64,000 nucleotides of DNA, taken from positions 177,142,060 through 177,206,059 of the forward strand of contig CM077115.1 in NCBI GenBank assembly GCA_039619475.1, read 5' to 3'. Source of the stretch: Icerya purchasi (lineage: Eukaryota > Arthropoda > Insecta > Hemiptera > Monophlebidae). The notes beneath the pieces were generated by a model that ran no database searches, was not told where the DNA came from, and was given only the letters and a program-made list of their open reading frames with translations. Position numbers and translations under genes: made by a program. Positions within the stretch are counted from its first letter, which is position 1. Each line of letters starts with the position of its first letter. Of this stretch, positions 43,475 to 53,550 are shown one piece after another.

Positions 43475-45172
43475 ATGAGCTCGTCTAGTGGGGGCCGCCC
43501 AGCGGCCTCCTCCAAAGATTTAAAAGCGAAACCGAATGTTTCGCTAAACTTGATGGAGGTTGACGCTGTCGGCAAGCGCAAACCGTCCGGCCCTCTCTCG
43601 CCGTCCGCGGTTTTGCCAAGCAAGGATCTGCGGCTATCTCGACCCGATTCACCTAATCTTGCCACTTTAAATAATCCTAACAACAGTCCTAATACAGCTG
43701 TCGAGAATTATATTATCGATAATAATAGTAAAAACAATAATAATAATAATAATATTAATAATAATAATATTAATAATAATAATATTAATAATAATAATAA
43801 TAATAATATAAATATTAATAATAATAATAGTAATGACAATAACAATAACAATAATGATAATAATAATATTAATAATAACATCAGTTATAATAGTAGTAAC
43901 AATAACGATAATAACAGTAACACTAATAATAACAGCAACACTATTAACTCCGATCATATTCACGATACTTTTGAAAACACTTTTCCGTCCAAATACCCAG
44001 GACCATTCAAAGTTTTCGTTGAGAACACCTCTGACAATAAAAACATTGGAAATTTCCACCCGCTTGCGCTGGCCAGGCTCATCAGCAAAATTTCCACCTC
44101 CTTCTCCGACATTACCCCTCAGGGTAGAGGGCGTATCTCTGTTATCTTCCCCTCCATTTCCACCGCCAACGACTTTCTAAACAATCGCTCCTTCTTCAAT
44201 TCTAACGACCTGAAAGCTTTCATTCCCCACAATACTCTATACAGAATTGGTGTTATTTCTGGAGTTCATCCTTCTTTCTCTGTTGAGGAAATTAAAGAAG
44301 GGCTTGTTACGTCTATCCCTATAGTATCTATTCGTCGCATCCTTCGCTCTTCCGATGGAACCAAAGTTCCCACCAGAAGTGTCAAATTAAAATTTGCCAA
44401 ATCCTCTCTCCCTGAGTTTGTATCCATTTACAAACTTCGTTTTACAGTGTCCCCAAGTATCCGTTCTCCCACTCAGTGCTCTAATTGTTTCCTTTTCGGG
44501 CATATTACACGTCATTGCCGCAGCTCTCTTCCCTCATGTTCCCATTGTTCCTCTAAACATTCTTTCTCTGATTGTACAAATCTCCAGGAGCCTCCTTTTT
44601 GTCGCAACTGCAAAGGTAGTCACAGCGCTTCCGATCGAGCCTGTCCCGAATGGCAGCGGCAGAAGGACATAAAAAGAATCATGGCTTTCGAGAACATCTC
44701 CTTTCACGAAGCCGTTAAAATTAAATCCTCCAGTTCCGCCTCTCCAGCCTTCTCCTATGCTAATCGCGCCGCAGCCCCTATTTCCTCTCTAAACGTCTCC
44801 CCAAAAACTTCTAAATTCCCCTCTCTTCCACGTCCCAAATCCCCCACTTTCCACAAAACTTCCAAACCCAAATCCTACTCAAAGCCTTCTCCTCAATTTC
44901 CTTTCGTTCCATCCCTTTACTCTCATTTACCACTAAATGGTTGTGCACTGAATCGCAACGACTCCCCCCAATCCAACCCCCCCATATCTTCCAGTCCCTT
45001 ACTAGTTCCTCCTATTCTTTCTCCTAATTCCTCTCTAAACGATTCTTCCTTTGTTGTCTCCCATATTTCCGCAGCTATCATGGAACTCCTTGCCTCCTTT
45101 AACATATCCTCCTCCTCCTCATTCCTTGATAATCTTTCAGCCTTCCTATCCAATCACGTTCATTTCAACTAG
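43475..45172 (+). CDS. LINE ORF1 (Gag-like, zinc knuckles)
   Basis: A 565-aa RNA-binding Gag-like protein that would coat LINE RNA. After an N-terminal Ser/Pro-rich region, residues about 78-165 are almost pure Asn with a few Ile/Ser/Asp, encoded by an (AAT)n-like tract. A globular RRM-like region follows at about 165-330. Then come three knuckles near 334-392: CSNCFLFGHITRHC, CSHCSSKHSFSDC and CRNCKGSHSASDRAC. Next is the DIKRIMAFENISFHEA segment usual in this group, then a Ser/Pro-rich tail. The start ATGAGCTCG at 43475 is the first in frame. The frame is intact. Confidence 0.88.
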   Translation: MSSSSGGRPAASSKDLKAKPNVSLNLMEVDAVGKRKPSGPLSPSAVLPSKDLRLSRPDSPNLATLNNPNNSPNTAVENYIIDNNSKNNNNNNNINNNNINNNNINNNNNNNININNNNSNDNNNNNNDNNNINNNISYNSSNNNDNNSNTNNNSNTINSDHIHDTFENTFPSKYPGPFKVFVENTSDNKNIGNFHPLALARLISKISTSFSDITPQGRGRISVIFPSISTANDFLNNRSFFNSNDLKAFIPHNTLYRIGVISGVHPSFSVEEIKEGLVTSIPIVSIRRILRSSDGTKVPTRSVKLKFAKSSLPEFVSIYKLRFTVSPSIRSPTQCSNCFLFGHITRHCRSSLPSCSHCSSKHSFSDCTNLQEPPFCRNCKGSHSASDRACPEWQRQKDIKRIMAFENISFHEAVKIKSSSSASPAFSYANRAAAPISSLNVSPKTSKFPSLPRPKSPTFHKTSKPKSYSKPSPQFPFVPSLYSHLPLNGCALNRNDSPQSNPPISSSPLLVPPILSPNSSLNDSSFVVSHISAAIMELLASFNISSSSSFLDNLSAFLSNHVHFN

Positions 45173-45379
45173 ACCACCTCTTTCATCCTTTGTTCTTTCT
45201 TTCTCCTTTTTCACCATCTTCCAGCACCCCATTCTATACTTGTTACTCTTATTTCTCCTTTTTTCTTTTGCGTCCGTTTCGCCAAGGATAACTGTTCGCT
45301 CAGGAATCATCAACTCAAAACTTTCCTTAGTTCGAATTTTATTCCATTTTTCCTTCATGCTACATAGCTATATCATTAT

Positions 45380-45590
45380 GGAAGGAAGCCTACAAACTGG
45401 TCGTCAACCCAGTTCGTGCAGGTATTTCTCCCGTCTCTGGTTTAACAACATGTCGGAAGGAAGCCTACAAACTGGTCATCAACCCAGTTCGTGCAGGTAT
45501 TTCTCTCGTCTCTTTTTCAACACTATGTCGGAAGGAAGCCTACAAACTGGGCATCAACCCAGTTCGTGCAGGTATTTCTCCGGTTTATTT
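45380..45590 (+). repeat. 75-bp tandem repeat between LINE ORFs
   Basis: Three near-identical units begin at 45380, 45455 and 45530. The period is 75 bases, that is 25 codons, so any overlapping frame stays in phase. Each unit contains AACTGG-N8-CCAGTT, a small stem. An open frame of 265 codons (45051-45848) spans it, from inside ORF1 to one base before the ORF2 ATG. Confidence 0.9.
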
Positions 45591-45849
45591 TTAATTACTG
45601 ACGGTACCGCTAATGGTGAGGTATCTTCAATTTTGCCTGTATCCAATTTCGGACACGTCTTCTCTCTTCTACTCTTTTTTCCATTGTCGACTTCTCCTTT
45701 AAGTTGGAAGATCGTCTACAAGCGATCTCCTCTCATTTATTATACCCTTCCTACTACCCTTGCCCTCCTTTCTTTTACTTCAATTTCAGCTCTATCTTCT
45801 CCCGCTACTTTTTCTCATTCTTTTAATTCCTCTTCTCCTTTTAACTAGA

Positions 45850-46209
45850 ATGTCGCGGTCTTACGCCTTAAACATCCTTCAATGGAATTGCCGCAGCTTA
45901 CGAGCTAATAAACTAAGTGTAGAATGTCTATTAGACTTCTACAATATCCATGTAGCGCTGTTATCTGAAACTTGGCTTAAATCCTCCTCATCTCTTGATT
46001 TCAAAGGTTATTCTCTAGTTCGATCTGACCGTATGGATGGGTATGGTGGCGTTGCGATTTTAATTAGACACGATCTATCCTATCACACCCACAATATCCC
46101 ATTTCTTCCTCCGCCCCTTCCCAACCACCCTAACATGATCCACATTTCACTTGAAAATCTTCTCCCGAATCGCACTCCCTATGTGGGGCTGCACAGGGCG
46201 CAATCCTAA
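45850..46209 (+). pseudogene. LINE ORF2 start: endonuclease N-terminal part
   Basis: ATG at 45850 opens MSRSYALNILQWNCRSL, the first AP-endonuclease block, followed by LLSETWLKSSS (catalytic Glu) and GYGGVAILIRHDL. The frame then runs into PNRTPYVGLHRAQS and stops. The middle of the domain, which should hold the YxPP and GDFNxH blocks, is missing. Downstream blocks reappear in another frame, so a deletion of roughly 60 codons lies at about 46160-46190. Confidence 0.8.
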
Positions 46210-49200
46210 CGGTGTGACTCTGGAAAATCTCATCCTAAACCATAATCTTTTTCTCCACAACGATCGTTCTCCTACTTTCTTCAAACATCCATCTTCTTCT
46301 AGTGCAATCGACCTTTCATTTTCATCTCCGAATCTTGGTCTTGTAAGCTCCTGGAGAACTCTCGACGGCACTTTTGGTAGTGATCATCTCCCTATTCTCC
46401 TAGCTCTCAACAACGCTCTTCCTTCTAAACCTTTCAGGCCCTTGCACGCTCCTCACTGGCTTCTCTCCAAAACAGATTGGACTAAATTCCGATCTTTGGT
46501 GGATTCCTCACTCCTCCTTATTCTGGATTTTCCCGACCCGTCATCCCAGTACAACTTCTTCATTCAATCTCTATATTCTGCTCTTTCCGATTCCTCCCCT
46601 CCTTCTTCCTTTTCGCGCGGTCGTTCTTCCTCTTGTGCCTCCTCTCTTTGGTGGAATGAAGAGTGTAAAGTTGCCTTCCAAAGAAGCACCGCTACCTTCA
46701 AAGCCTTTCGTTCTTGTTCCTCAATATCCAACTTTTTAGCTCACAAAGAAGCCAACGCAAAGGCTCGGTACGTTTCAAAATCTGCCAAGAGGAACTCTTG
46801 GAAATCATTTTGTTCATCTTTCTCTAGAGATACGCCTCTCTCTAAGATATGGAAAATGGCAAAAGCGTTCAGATCTCCTCTTTCTGAGCGTCCCCACTTC
46901 TCTCATCCTTCTTTGCCTGAACTTCACTCTTTCTTGGACTCTATTGCTCCTCCGTATGTCCCCACTTTCGAGGAATCGATCATTCCTTCGCTCCCAAATT
47001 CCTCAGAACCTCATTTCCTATCGTCCCCTTTCCGCTACGAGGAACTCTTGTCCGTTCTTAACAAAACCTCTCCTTCTGCTCCTGGCTTGGACGGTCTTTC
47101 TTTCCCTATTCTTAAAAAACTCTCTCCTTCCTCGCTGCTCTCCCTTCTGAATATCTTCAACTCTTTCCTACTCTCTGGATTTACTCCTGAGTCTTGGAAT
47201 GACTTCATCGTCATTCCAATTCCGAAAAAAAATCAGTGTTCCTTCCGTCCTATCTCCCTAGCCTTATGTCTGCGCAAACTCTTTGAAGGTTTAATAAACA
47301 ATCGTCTTGTTTGGTGGCTTGAGCATAATCTAGTTCCTTCTAATATGTTCGGTTTTCGCCCCGGGCTTGGCCCGGTAGATTGCATCAGTACCTTCCTTGC
47401 AGATATCTATAAATCATTCCTTTCTAAGAAATTTACTGTCGCTTCTTTTGTCGATGTCTGCTCTGCATTCGACAATGTGCATCTTCCTTCTCTGGGCTCC
47501 AAACTTCTCTCTCTTAATCTCCCTCCGGTTTTTATCTCTCTTATACTCAACCTCTTTCAACATAGAACTCTTTATCTATCTTCTCCTTCTCTTTTCACCT
47601 CTAGATGCGTCTATCGTGGGCTTCCCCAGGGATCCTGCCTTAGCCCCACTCTTTTTAATATTTACTCTTTCGATATTGCTTTGCTTCCTATTCCCTCTTT
47701 CTCTCTCCTTTTTGCTGATGACATTTTAGTTTATTCCACCTCAGATGATCTGTCCTCTGCCACCAACGAGTTAAACCATTCATTGTCCCATCTTAGCAAT
47801 GCTCTATCTACACTCCACCTCTCTCTTTCCCCTTCCAAGTCTTCCTGTATAATTTTTGCTCTCCGCCCCTTTAATCGTGCTTTTATAAACATCAACGTAT
47901 CTGGTACACCTATTCCCACTGTTAATTCCATATGTTATCTAGGTATTTTCTTAAATAGTCGCCTTACATTTCATGAACATATTAATTATATCTATAATTC
48001 CTCGATCAAAAGACTTAATCTCCTCAAATCTTTATCACCGCTCAAATGGGGTGGAGACCCGTGCATTCTATTAATTCTATATAAATCGATTATTCGGTCC
48101 AAACTCGACTATTGTTCCTTCATTTATAGCAGTGCCTCCAAGTCTCTCCTTTCGAAACTTGACGCAATTCAGAATTCCTGTCTTCGCCTATGCATTGGTG
48201 CTTTAAGATCTTCTCCTATTCCTGCGATTCTATCCGAATCTTCCACTCAACCTCTTTCCATTCGTCGTTCACTCCTCGGTTATCGATTTTTAATAAAACG
48301 CCTCCCCATTTTGTCATCCAATATTATCCCTTCCTATCTTTATATCAAAAATCACTGGCGCTTGGCGCCTCATAGAATTCCGATTTTATCGCATATAGCT
48401 GCTCGTGTTTCCAATTTTTCTCCCTACGTTTCCTCTTATAACAGTCTTCCTTACTTTTCTTTCGACTTTAATAGCATATGGCACCCCATCAATTTCTCCT
48501 CTCTTCCAGTCCGAGCTAATTGTTCCTCTCACAATGTAGTCAACTTCGAATTCTTTCAGCTGCTGAACTCTTCTTTTCCTTCCCATGCCTTAATCTTCTC
48601 GGATGGCTCCAAGAGTGATGGGGGCGTGGGTGGTGCGTATACGTCTCCTACGTTCCTACACTCTGAGTCCTTCAGACTTCCTTCCTTCTGCTCTATCTTC
48701 TCGGCCGAGTCGATCTCAATTCTTCGTGCAATTCATTTCATATCCTCTACGAGTGGAGTTCACAAATTCCTGATTGTCTCTGATTCCAAAGGCGTTCTTC
48801 AAGCCATCTCCTCTCCTCCTTCTTATACTTCTGACGGTATCATCCTCTCTATCCGTTCTCTTGTCTCCTCTTTGTTCTCGTTCCGCTCCATTTCCATAGA
48901 CTTTCTATGGGTCCCTAGTCATTCCAATATTGAGGGAAATGACTCAGCTGACTCTTTAGCTCGCTCAGCTGCCCGCACTGGTCCTTTCCTCGACTCTTTC
49001 CCTTCCTCAGACATTCTTTCTCTATCACGCTCTAACCATTCCAGACTTTGGTCTGACATGTATCCATCTATATTCTCAAATCGCTTTTCTCAGTACCGTC
49101 TTATTCAACCGGTTCCTAGTTTCCTGCCTTGGTTTCAATCTATTCCTATCTGTCGTCGTTCCACTGTTGTTTCCTTAATTAGGCTTAGAATCAATCATTC

Positions 49201-49474
49201 TCTTCTCCCCTCTTCTCGCTTTCGATTCGCTTTGTCCCCTTCTCCTTTCTGCTCTCTTCACGCTTCTGAGCCTTCTTGTATTTGTGATTCAAATCACATC
49301 CTATTCGAATGTTCAGCACTCTCTAACGAACGCTCTATTCTTTACACCCAACTTCTAGTTTTGGGTCTTCCTACTCCCTTTAACGCTACCTATATTCTTT
49401 CCTTCCCATTGCCTTCAGTTATCCCATTGCTACTGTCCTTTGTCCTCTCCATTTGTGACCGCCTGGTTATTTAG
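46151..49474 (+). CDS. LINE ORF2: EN end, RT, RNase H, zinc tail
   Basis: Up to 1107 codons; the true ORF2 sense begins near the MWGCTGRNPNGV block. Next: endonuclease end with GTFGSDHLPIL, the linker LWWNEECKVAF, RT blocks SAPGLDGLSFPILKKL, FIVIPIPKK, FVDVCSAFDNV (catalytic Asp), GLPQGSCLSPTLF and LLFADDILVYST (catalytic pair). RNase H has LIFSDGSKSDGG, SAESISILRAI, LIVSDSKGV and SHSNIEGNDSAD, so all four acidic or His sites are seen. The tail has CICDSNHILFECSAL. RT and RNase H look catalytically complete. The damaged endonuclease means it would depend on other copies. Confidence 0.9.
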   Translation: MKIFSRIALPMWGCTGRNPNGVTLENLILNHNLFLHNDRSPTFFKHPSSSSAIDLSFSSPNLGLVSSWRTLDGTFGSDHLPILLALNNALPSKPFRPLHAPHWLLSKTDWTKFRSLVDSSLLLILDFPDPSSQYNFFIQSLYSALSDSSPPSSFSRGRSSSCASSLWWNEECKVAFQRSTATFKAFRSCSSISNFLAHKEANAKARYVSKSAKRNSWKSFCSSFSRDTPLSKIWKMAKAFRSPLSERPHFSHPSLPELHSFLDSIAPPYVPTFEESIIPSLPNSSEPHFLSSPFRYEELLSVLNKTSPSAPGLDGLSFPILKKLSPSSLLSLLNIFNSFLLSGFTPESWNDFIVIPIPKKNQCSFRPISLALCLRKLFEGLINNRLVWWLEHNLVPSNMFGFRPGLGPVDCISTFLADIYKSFLSKKFTVASFVDVCSAFDNVHLPSLGSKLLSLNLPPVFISLILNLFQHRTLYLSSPSLFTSRCVYRGLPQGSCLSPTLFNIYSFDIALLPIPSFSLLFADDILVYSTSDDLSSATNELNHSLSHLSNALSTLHLSLSPSKSSCIIFALRPFNRAFININVSGTPIPTVNSICYLGIFLNSRLTFHEHINYIYNSSIKRLNLLKSLSPLKWGGDPCILLILYKSIIRSKLDYCSFIYSSASKSLLSKLDAIQNSCLRLCIGALRSSPIPAILSESSTQPLSIRRSLLGYRFLIKRLPILSSNIIPSYLYIKNHWRLAPHRIPILSHIAARVSNFSPYVSSYNSLPYFSFDFNSIWHPINFSSLPVRANCSSHNVVNFEFFQLLNSSFPSHALIFSDGSKSDGGVGGAYTSPTFLHSESFRLPSFCSIFSAESISILRAIHFISSTSGVHKFLIVSDSKGVLQAISSPPSYTSDGIILSIRSLVSSLFSFRSISIDFLWVPSHSNIEGNDSADSLARSAARTGPFLDSFPSSDILSLSRSNHSRLWSDMYPSIFSNRFSQYRLIQPVPSFLPWFQSIPICRRSTVVSLIRLRINHSLLPSSRFRFALSPSPFCSLHASEPSCICDSNHILFECSALSNERSILYTQLLVLGLPTPFNATYILSFPLPSVIPLLLSFVLSICDRLVI

Positions 49475-49564
49475 TTATAACTGTTAATTTTTCATGTTGT
49501 TGGGTCAAGGCCGCTGGCGCGCCCAGGGTAGGGAAAAAAAAAAAAAAAAAAAAAAAAGAATCTT

Positions 49565-49919
49565 AAAATGAAATCTATCTAATAAATCTGTATAAACTGC
49601 ATTACTCGGAAAATGACACGTTTAAAAAATAAATACTTCAGAAAACTGCATCTGGACTACTTCTATTGTTTTGATCATCATTATTTTAGAAGAGGAATTC
49701 CAAATAATAGCTGCAAACCCGCAATATTTGAGCGGACTAAACTGGTATATAATGTGACTAATGTATATCTTCAACAAGATAGTTTTTACAATTTCTGAAT
49801 AAAAAACCCAACATCCTTCTTGCCTTACTAATCGTATATAATAAATACGCATTAAAAGTGAGTTTGGAATTTAAAATTACCCCTAAATTCCAAATTTCAT
49901 TTTTAATTTCCAGGTAAGC
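49565..49919. other. Pre-insertion flank, no gene
   Basis: Continuation of the sequence interrupted by the LINE at 43172. AT-rich with AATAAA near 49627. No supported gene. Confidence 0.4.
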
Positions 49920-51170
49920 GTTCTTTATACCATATTCTGTTCTATTTTAGTTTTTTTCGTTCCTCCTTTTTTTTTTTTGGTGATATTTAATTTTCAGAAC
50001 TTTTTTGTTCGTAATTTACTTCTTTGTTTGTATTCTTATTCTTCTCTTCGATTTGCGATTGTTGTGCTGTTTTTTAAGCTCATGACCAGCATCTGTTTCT
50101 TGCCTTATACAATCCGCTGTTGCTGCACCGTCTATTTCACTCTTTTCAGCTGTGTCTTCTTTCGCTTTATCAATTGTACTTCTAGATTATCCGTTATGTC
50201 TTCCAACGTAGGTAAACTAGACGCATTTGATAAGAGATCTTTCGCTGGCCTATCACCATCATCGATTGTGGTTGTGTAATCTGTTGTTGACGAATATTGC
50301 CTTTTCCTTAATATGCTTGTCTTTAAACGTTTCTTTCAGTTTTCCCCTTTCATGTTTACAAATAATGAACTCCCATATTTTACTATATATTTCTTAAATT
50401 TCTTGTATTTACTGAATCCTGTTTTTCTTCCGCCCGCATGCGAAATCCTGTCCTCCTTCAACTTTTTTGTTCGTAATTTACTTCTTTGTTTGTATTCTTA
50501 TTCTTCTCTTCGATTTGCGATTGTTGTGCTGTTTTTTAAGCTCATGACCAGCATCTGTTTCTTGCCTTATACAATCCGCTGTTGCTGCACCGTCTATTTC
50601 ACTCTTTTCAGCTGTGTCTTCTTTCGCTTTATCAATTGTACTTCTAGATTATCCGTTATGTCTTCCAACGTAGGTAAACTAGACGCATTTGATAAGAGAT
50701 CTTTCGCTGGCCTATCACCATCATCGATTGTGGTTGTGTAATCTGTTGTTGACGAATATTGCCTTTTCCTTAATATGCTTGTCTTTAAACGTTTCTTTCA
50801 GTTTTCCCCTTTCATGTTTACAAATAATGAACTCCCATATTTTACTATATATTTCTTAAATTTCTTGTATTTACTGAATCCTGTTTTTCTTCCGCCCGCA
50901 TGCGAAATCCTGTCCTCCTTCAACTGCCGTTAACAACTTTAATGATACATTAAACTCTGAATTTCCCTTCCATAATTTTCATTAATGGCTCTAAGACTAG
51001 TAACCATTTCATATTTCTAGCTCTCTTTCTTTTCAAAAGCTTTAAAATTCTTCCTTCTTGTTTCGTCTTCGCAGCTAAATTTTCAATCTTTGTGCTTTCG
51101 CTTTCCTTTCACAGCAACAAATTCCTTATCTCTTGAGATACTAAAAATATCCTGCTGACTATTTCATTTA
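49920..51170 (+). pseudogene. Decayed LINE relative: Gag start and RNase H
   Basis: A short frame MSSNVGKLDAFDKRSFAGLS followed by PSSIVV mirrors the Gag N-terminal VDAVGKRKPSGPLSPSAV block. It is preceded by a T-rich leader like that of the LINE at 43.2 kb. After the duplication, 50980-51160 shows broken RNase H text (FINGSKTS near 50990, a CAFAFLS stretch). The middle of the element is missing, so this is an internally deleted, decayed copy. Confidence 0.5.
49998..50921 (+). repeat. Exact 462-bp tandem duplication
   Basis: 49998-50459 is followed immediately by a second copy, 50460-50921, with no difference seen by eye. It lies in the decayed LINE relative. Confidence 0.92.
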
Positions 51171-51180
51171 TTTTGCCGAT

Positions 51181-51400
51181 TTTTTTTTTTTTTTTTTTTT
51201 TAAATGGGTTCGTCAATATGGACATTGGCTCAAGAACAGCGGAACAGAAAGGAAAGAGAGACTCAGATTCTTACACGATCAGAGATAGCCGATAGAAAGG
51301 AATCAAGAGCTAGAATAACCAAAGGAGAAGGAAGGGAGAGAATGAATGAAGCGCAATATGGAGTGGGAATACCGGTTTGTATGAGGAAGGAATAAAAAGA
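51181..51400 (-). repeat. Retroelement 3' end, minus strand
   Basis: A run of about 20 T at 51181-51202 followed by sequence shared with 37703-37800. Read on the minus strand this is an A-tailed 3' end. The open plus-strand frame over it (MGSSIWTLAQEQ…) is antisense and not called. Confidence 0.5.
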
Positions 51401-52263
51401 AGCTTGTTTGCTGAAATTTTCATCTAACTATATTGTTTTGTCCATACGCTTTCGTACCTTGTTTTATTTAAAGCGACTTTCTTTGGATAACCAGTCACTA
51501 TGGTATTGTTGGTAACAATGCAGTTAACTTTCAGGCACGTTTGTTAACGGCCGATTTATTGGTAAAACTCAGCTCACAATATCCTTATTTAATCACATGT
51601 TCGCTTTAAAATATTGTCTGAGGTTTACTCCAATCCTCACTCGTTTTATCATCAAATTCAACCATCAGTCTTGGATTTACATCACGGACTTAAATGGGAA
51701 AAAGTTTTTCTTTTGAAAAATACTTAAAATTTCCAAAATATTATTACATATTATGGCGTTTTAGTCATTATAGCAGAGTAGGAGAGGAATGTGATGAAAT
51801 CATTTTTGAACTTGCATTAATGTACAGAAAAGTTAAAAATTGATTTAGGTAAAATTTCCAAATGATTATAGATAAATAACATGTAAGCAGGGGAATCGAG
51901 AAATGAATTTAAAATTAACGAAGTGTAAACCGGAACGTGCATTATTATTAGGCAAAACGGTTATAGTAGCAGTCAAAGGGAATTATCAAAGTGTGCACGA
52001 GGAGACAATGGCTGGTCGGCATGATAAGAGATTAAACAAGACTGGAAGAAAAACTGAAAATTCACAAGGGTAGCAGTAGCGGTATCTCATTGATACGACA
52101 AAATTTAGAAGATTTTTCGAAGAATTATTTATATTATTTCTTGCCGTACCAAACGATGAAAGGTGCTCAAAGCAAAATGGCACTGCGTGAAGCGTGCTTT
52201 AAACTTTGATGATATAATAAATAAATTTGCATCTTTAAAATTGCGTCGTAAAAAATGTAAACT
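51401..52263. other. No gene seen
   Basis: AT-rich; short frames only. Confidence 0.45.
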
Positions 52264-52524
52264 TTAATTGACACATGTAAGAATAATGTATATTATTATT
52301 AGACAGACACTCGTATCCGAGTTAGTCTTATGCATTTCATACTGGGAGTGTGTTCTCATGTGCGAGACCAGTCCTATTCTTGCTTTGCAGACAAGCCCGC
52401 AAATGGTACATGTTGCTGGTGTTTGTCTTCCTTTTACCAGTAACAAGTTCTCCATAGGATTCTGCAGCCTGCATATAGAGCTACGACTAAGAACTTCCAG
52501 TGAATCCGCACCTGTTCCCGTCAC
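52264..52524 (-). pseudogene. C2H2 zinc-finger tail of a TE protein
   Basis: A minus-strand frame of 86 codons with TCTICGLVCKARIGLVSHMR, then THSQ. This is a C-x2-C…H-x3-H finger with the ARIGLxSHxRTH signature that I recall at the C-terminus of arthropod retroelement ORFs. No reverse transcriptase text is seen upstream (minus direction), so only the tail remains. Confidence 0.5.
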
Positions 52525-53304
52525 CGCGCTCTCTCGCTATAATCACATAAGAGAAAGGAAAACTATGGGAAAGAAGGTAAAGGTAAACAAAGTGGGAAAA
52601 TTTTAGAAAGGTCAATGGGAAGGAGATTTTGGATGAAATACATAGTCTGTGCGGGAATTTGATAATGTGGAGATGGGTGCACAACCATAACCACATCCAG
52701 CACCAAACACACCAGAATCCGATGGCATCCATAAGGAAGACGACCGGTGGAAATGCATGGCTCACGCTGCTCGAGAGGAAGGAATAGGATTAAACTTGAG
52801 AAGATGATTATGGGGGAAAGAACATTCGGAAGTTCTGGAAATAGAAGAAGGAAAAGGGAAGGAGGAATTCCCCCGCATTTGCTCAAGATGCTAATGGGAG
52901 AATGGTTTATTTTTAGAGTATCCATTCTCCTAGGACAGTTGCACAGCAATGCTAAAGAGTCTGGCCTACCCTTTGCTATTAGGGAGATAGCGGGGCGAGA
53001 CTTATGGCGGTCTCGGCTCGCCAGGACTAGGGCATTCGACGGATACTGTTGAAGTTTTAGTGGACCAGTCCCTGCATGGTATCTCCACATCCTCCAGCCC
53101 TATATGTCCTGTCGCTACTGAAATCGTCTGCAAATGAGACTTTCTACCAGTAGTCGCTCTTTAGTCCGCGACTGCTTATTTGTCCAGTTGAACGTTCTGG
53201 ACTTATTCGCAGCTAGCCTCTATATCTAGAGGTCATTCCACAATCCACAGCTTGTAGACGCGCCCCGTTCGGTTAGAACTCCGGCTACCGGAAGGTACGA
53301 AGTA
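52525..53304. other. No recognised gene
   Basis: Less AT-rich than its neighbours. Overlapping frames on both strands (52563-53090) have no domain I recognise and may be decayed TE coding sequence. Confidence 0.35.
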
Positions 53305-53325
53305 CCCCCCCCCCCCGGGGGGGGG
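53305..53325. repeat. C12G9 homopolymer palindrome
   Basis: Twelve C followed directly by nine G. Confidence 0.95.
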
Positions 53326-53519
53326 TAAGTATGTAAAGAATTATAATAAAATTTAGGTATGTTTTAAAAATGTGTGAAATTTCTTAATTGAAAACTTTTT
53401 TAACTTTTAATTGAAAATTAATTTTTAACTTTTATGTCTTTTCTTATTTCAGTCACTCGATAATCATTTTTATTACTTAATTTATAAATTATTCCAAGGC
53501 GTCAGAAATTACTGAGCCC

Positions 53520-53550
53520 ATAGCGGCATTTGGCTTTAATCCGGCCCTGT
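53520..53550 (-). mobile_element. hAT-like terminal sequence
   Basis: On the minus strand the sequence from about 53549 begins CAGGGCCGGATTAAAGCCAA, the type of end I recall for hAT transposons. The partner end was not found, so only a terminus is claimed. Confidence 0.35.

Larger units (their letters stand above)
43173..49555 (+). mobile_element. Near full-length I/R1-like LINE
   Basis: Bounded by AAGAATCTT at 43164-43172 and 49556-49564, and ending in about 22-24 A. It contains a T-rich 5' leader, ORF1 (Gag), a 75-bp tandem repeat, and ORF2 with endonuclease, RT, RNase H and zinc tail. The coding strand is strikingly pyrimidine-rich. An internal deletion in the endonuclease disables autonomy. 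Relatives occur at 17.3-19.3, 22.2-24.3 and 49.9-51.2 kb. Confidence 0.85.

Noticed and set aside
43667..44059. Ile/Val-rich 130-codon membrane-like protein
   Set aside because: Antisense of the Asn-repeat tract in LINE ORF1.
51204..51395. 63-codon charged frame
   Set aside because: It lies on the antisense of an A-tailed retroelement 3' end that also occurs at 37.7 kb.
52487..53090. Overlapping frames of 92-175 codons on both strands
   Set aside because: No conserved motif on either strand; the coding strand cannot be chosen.
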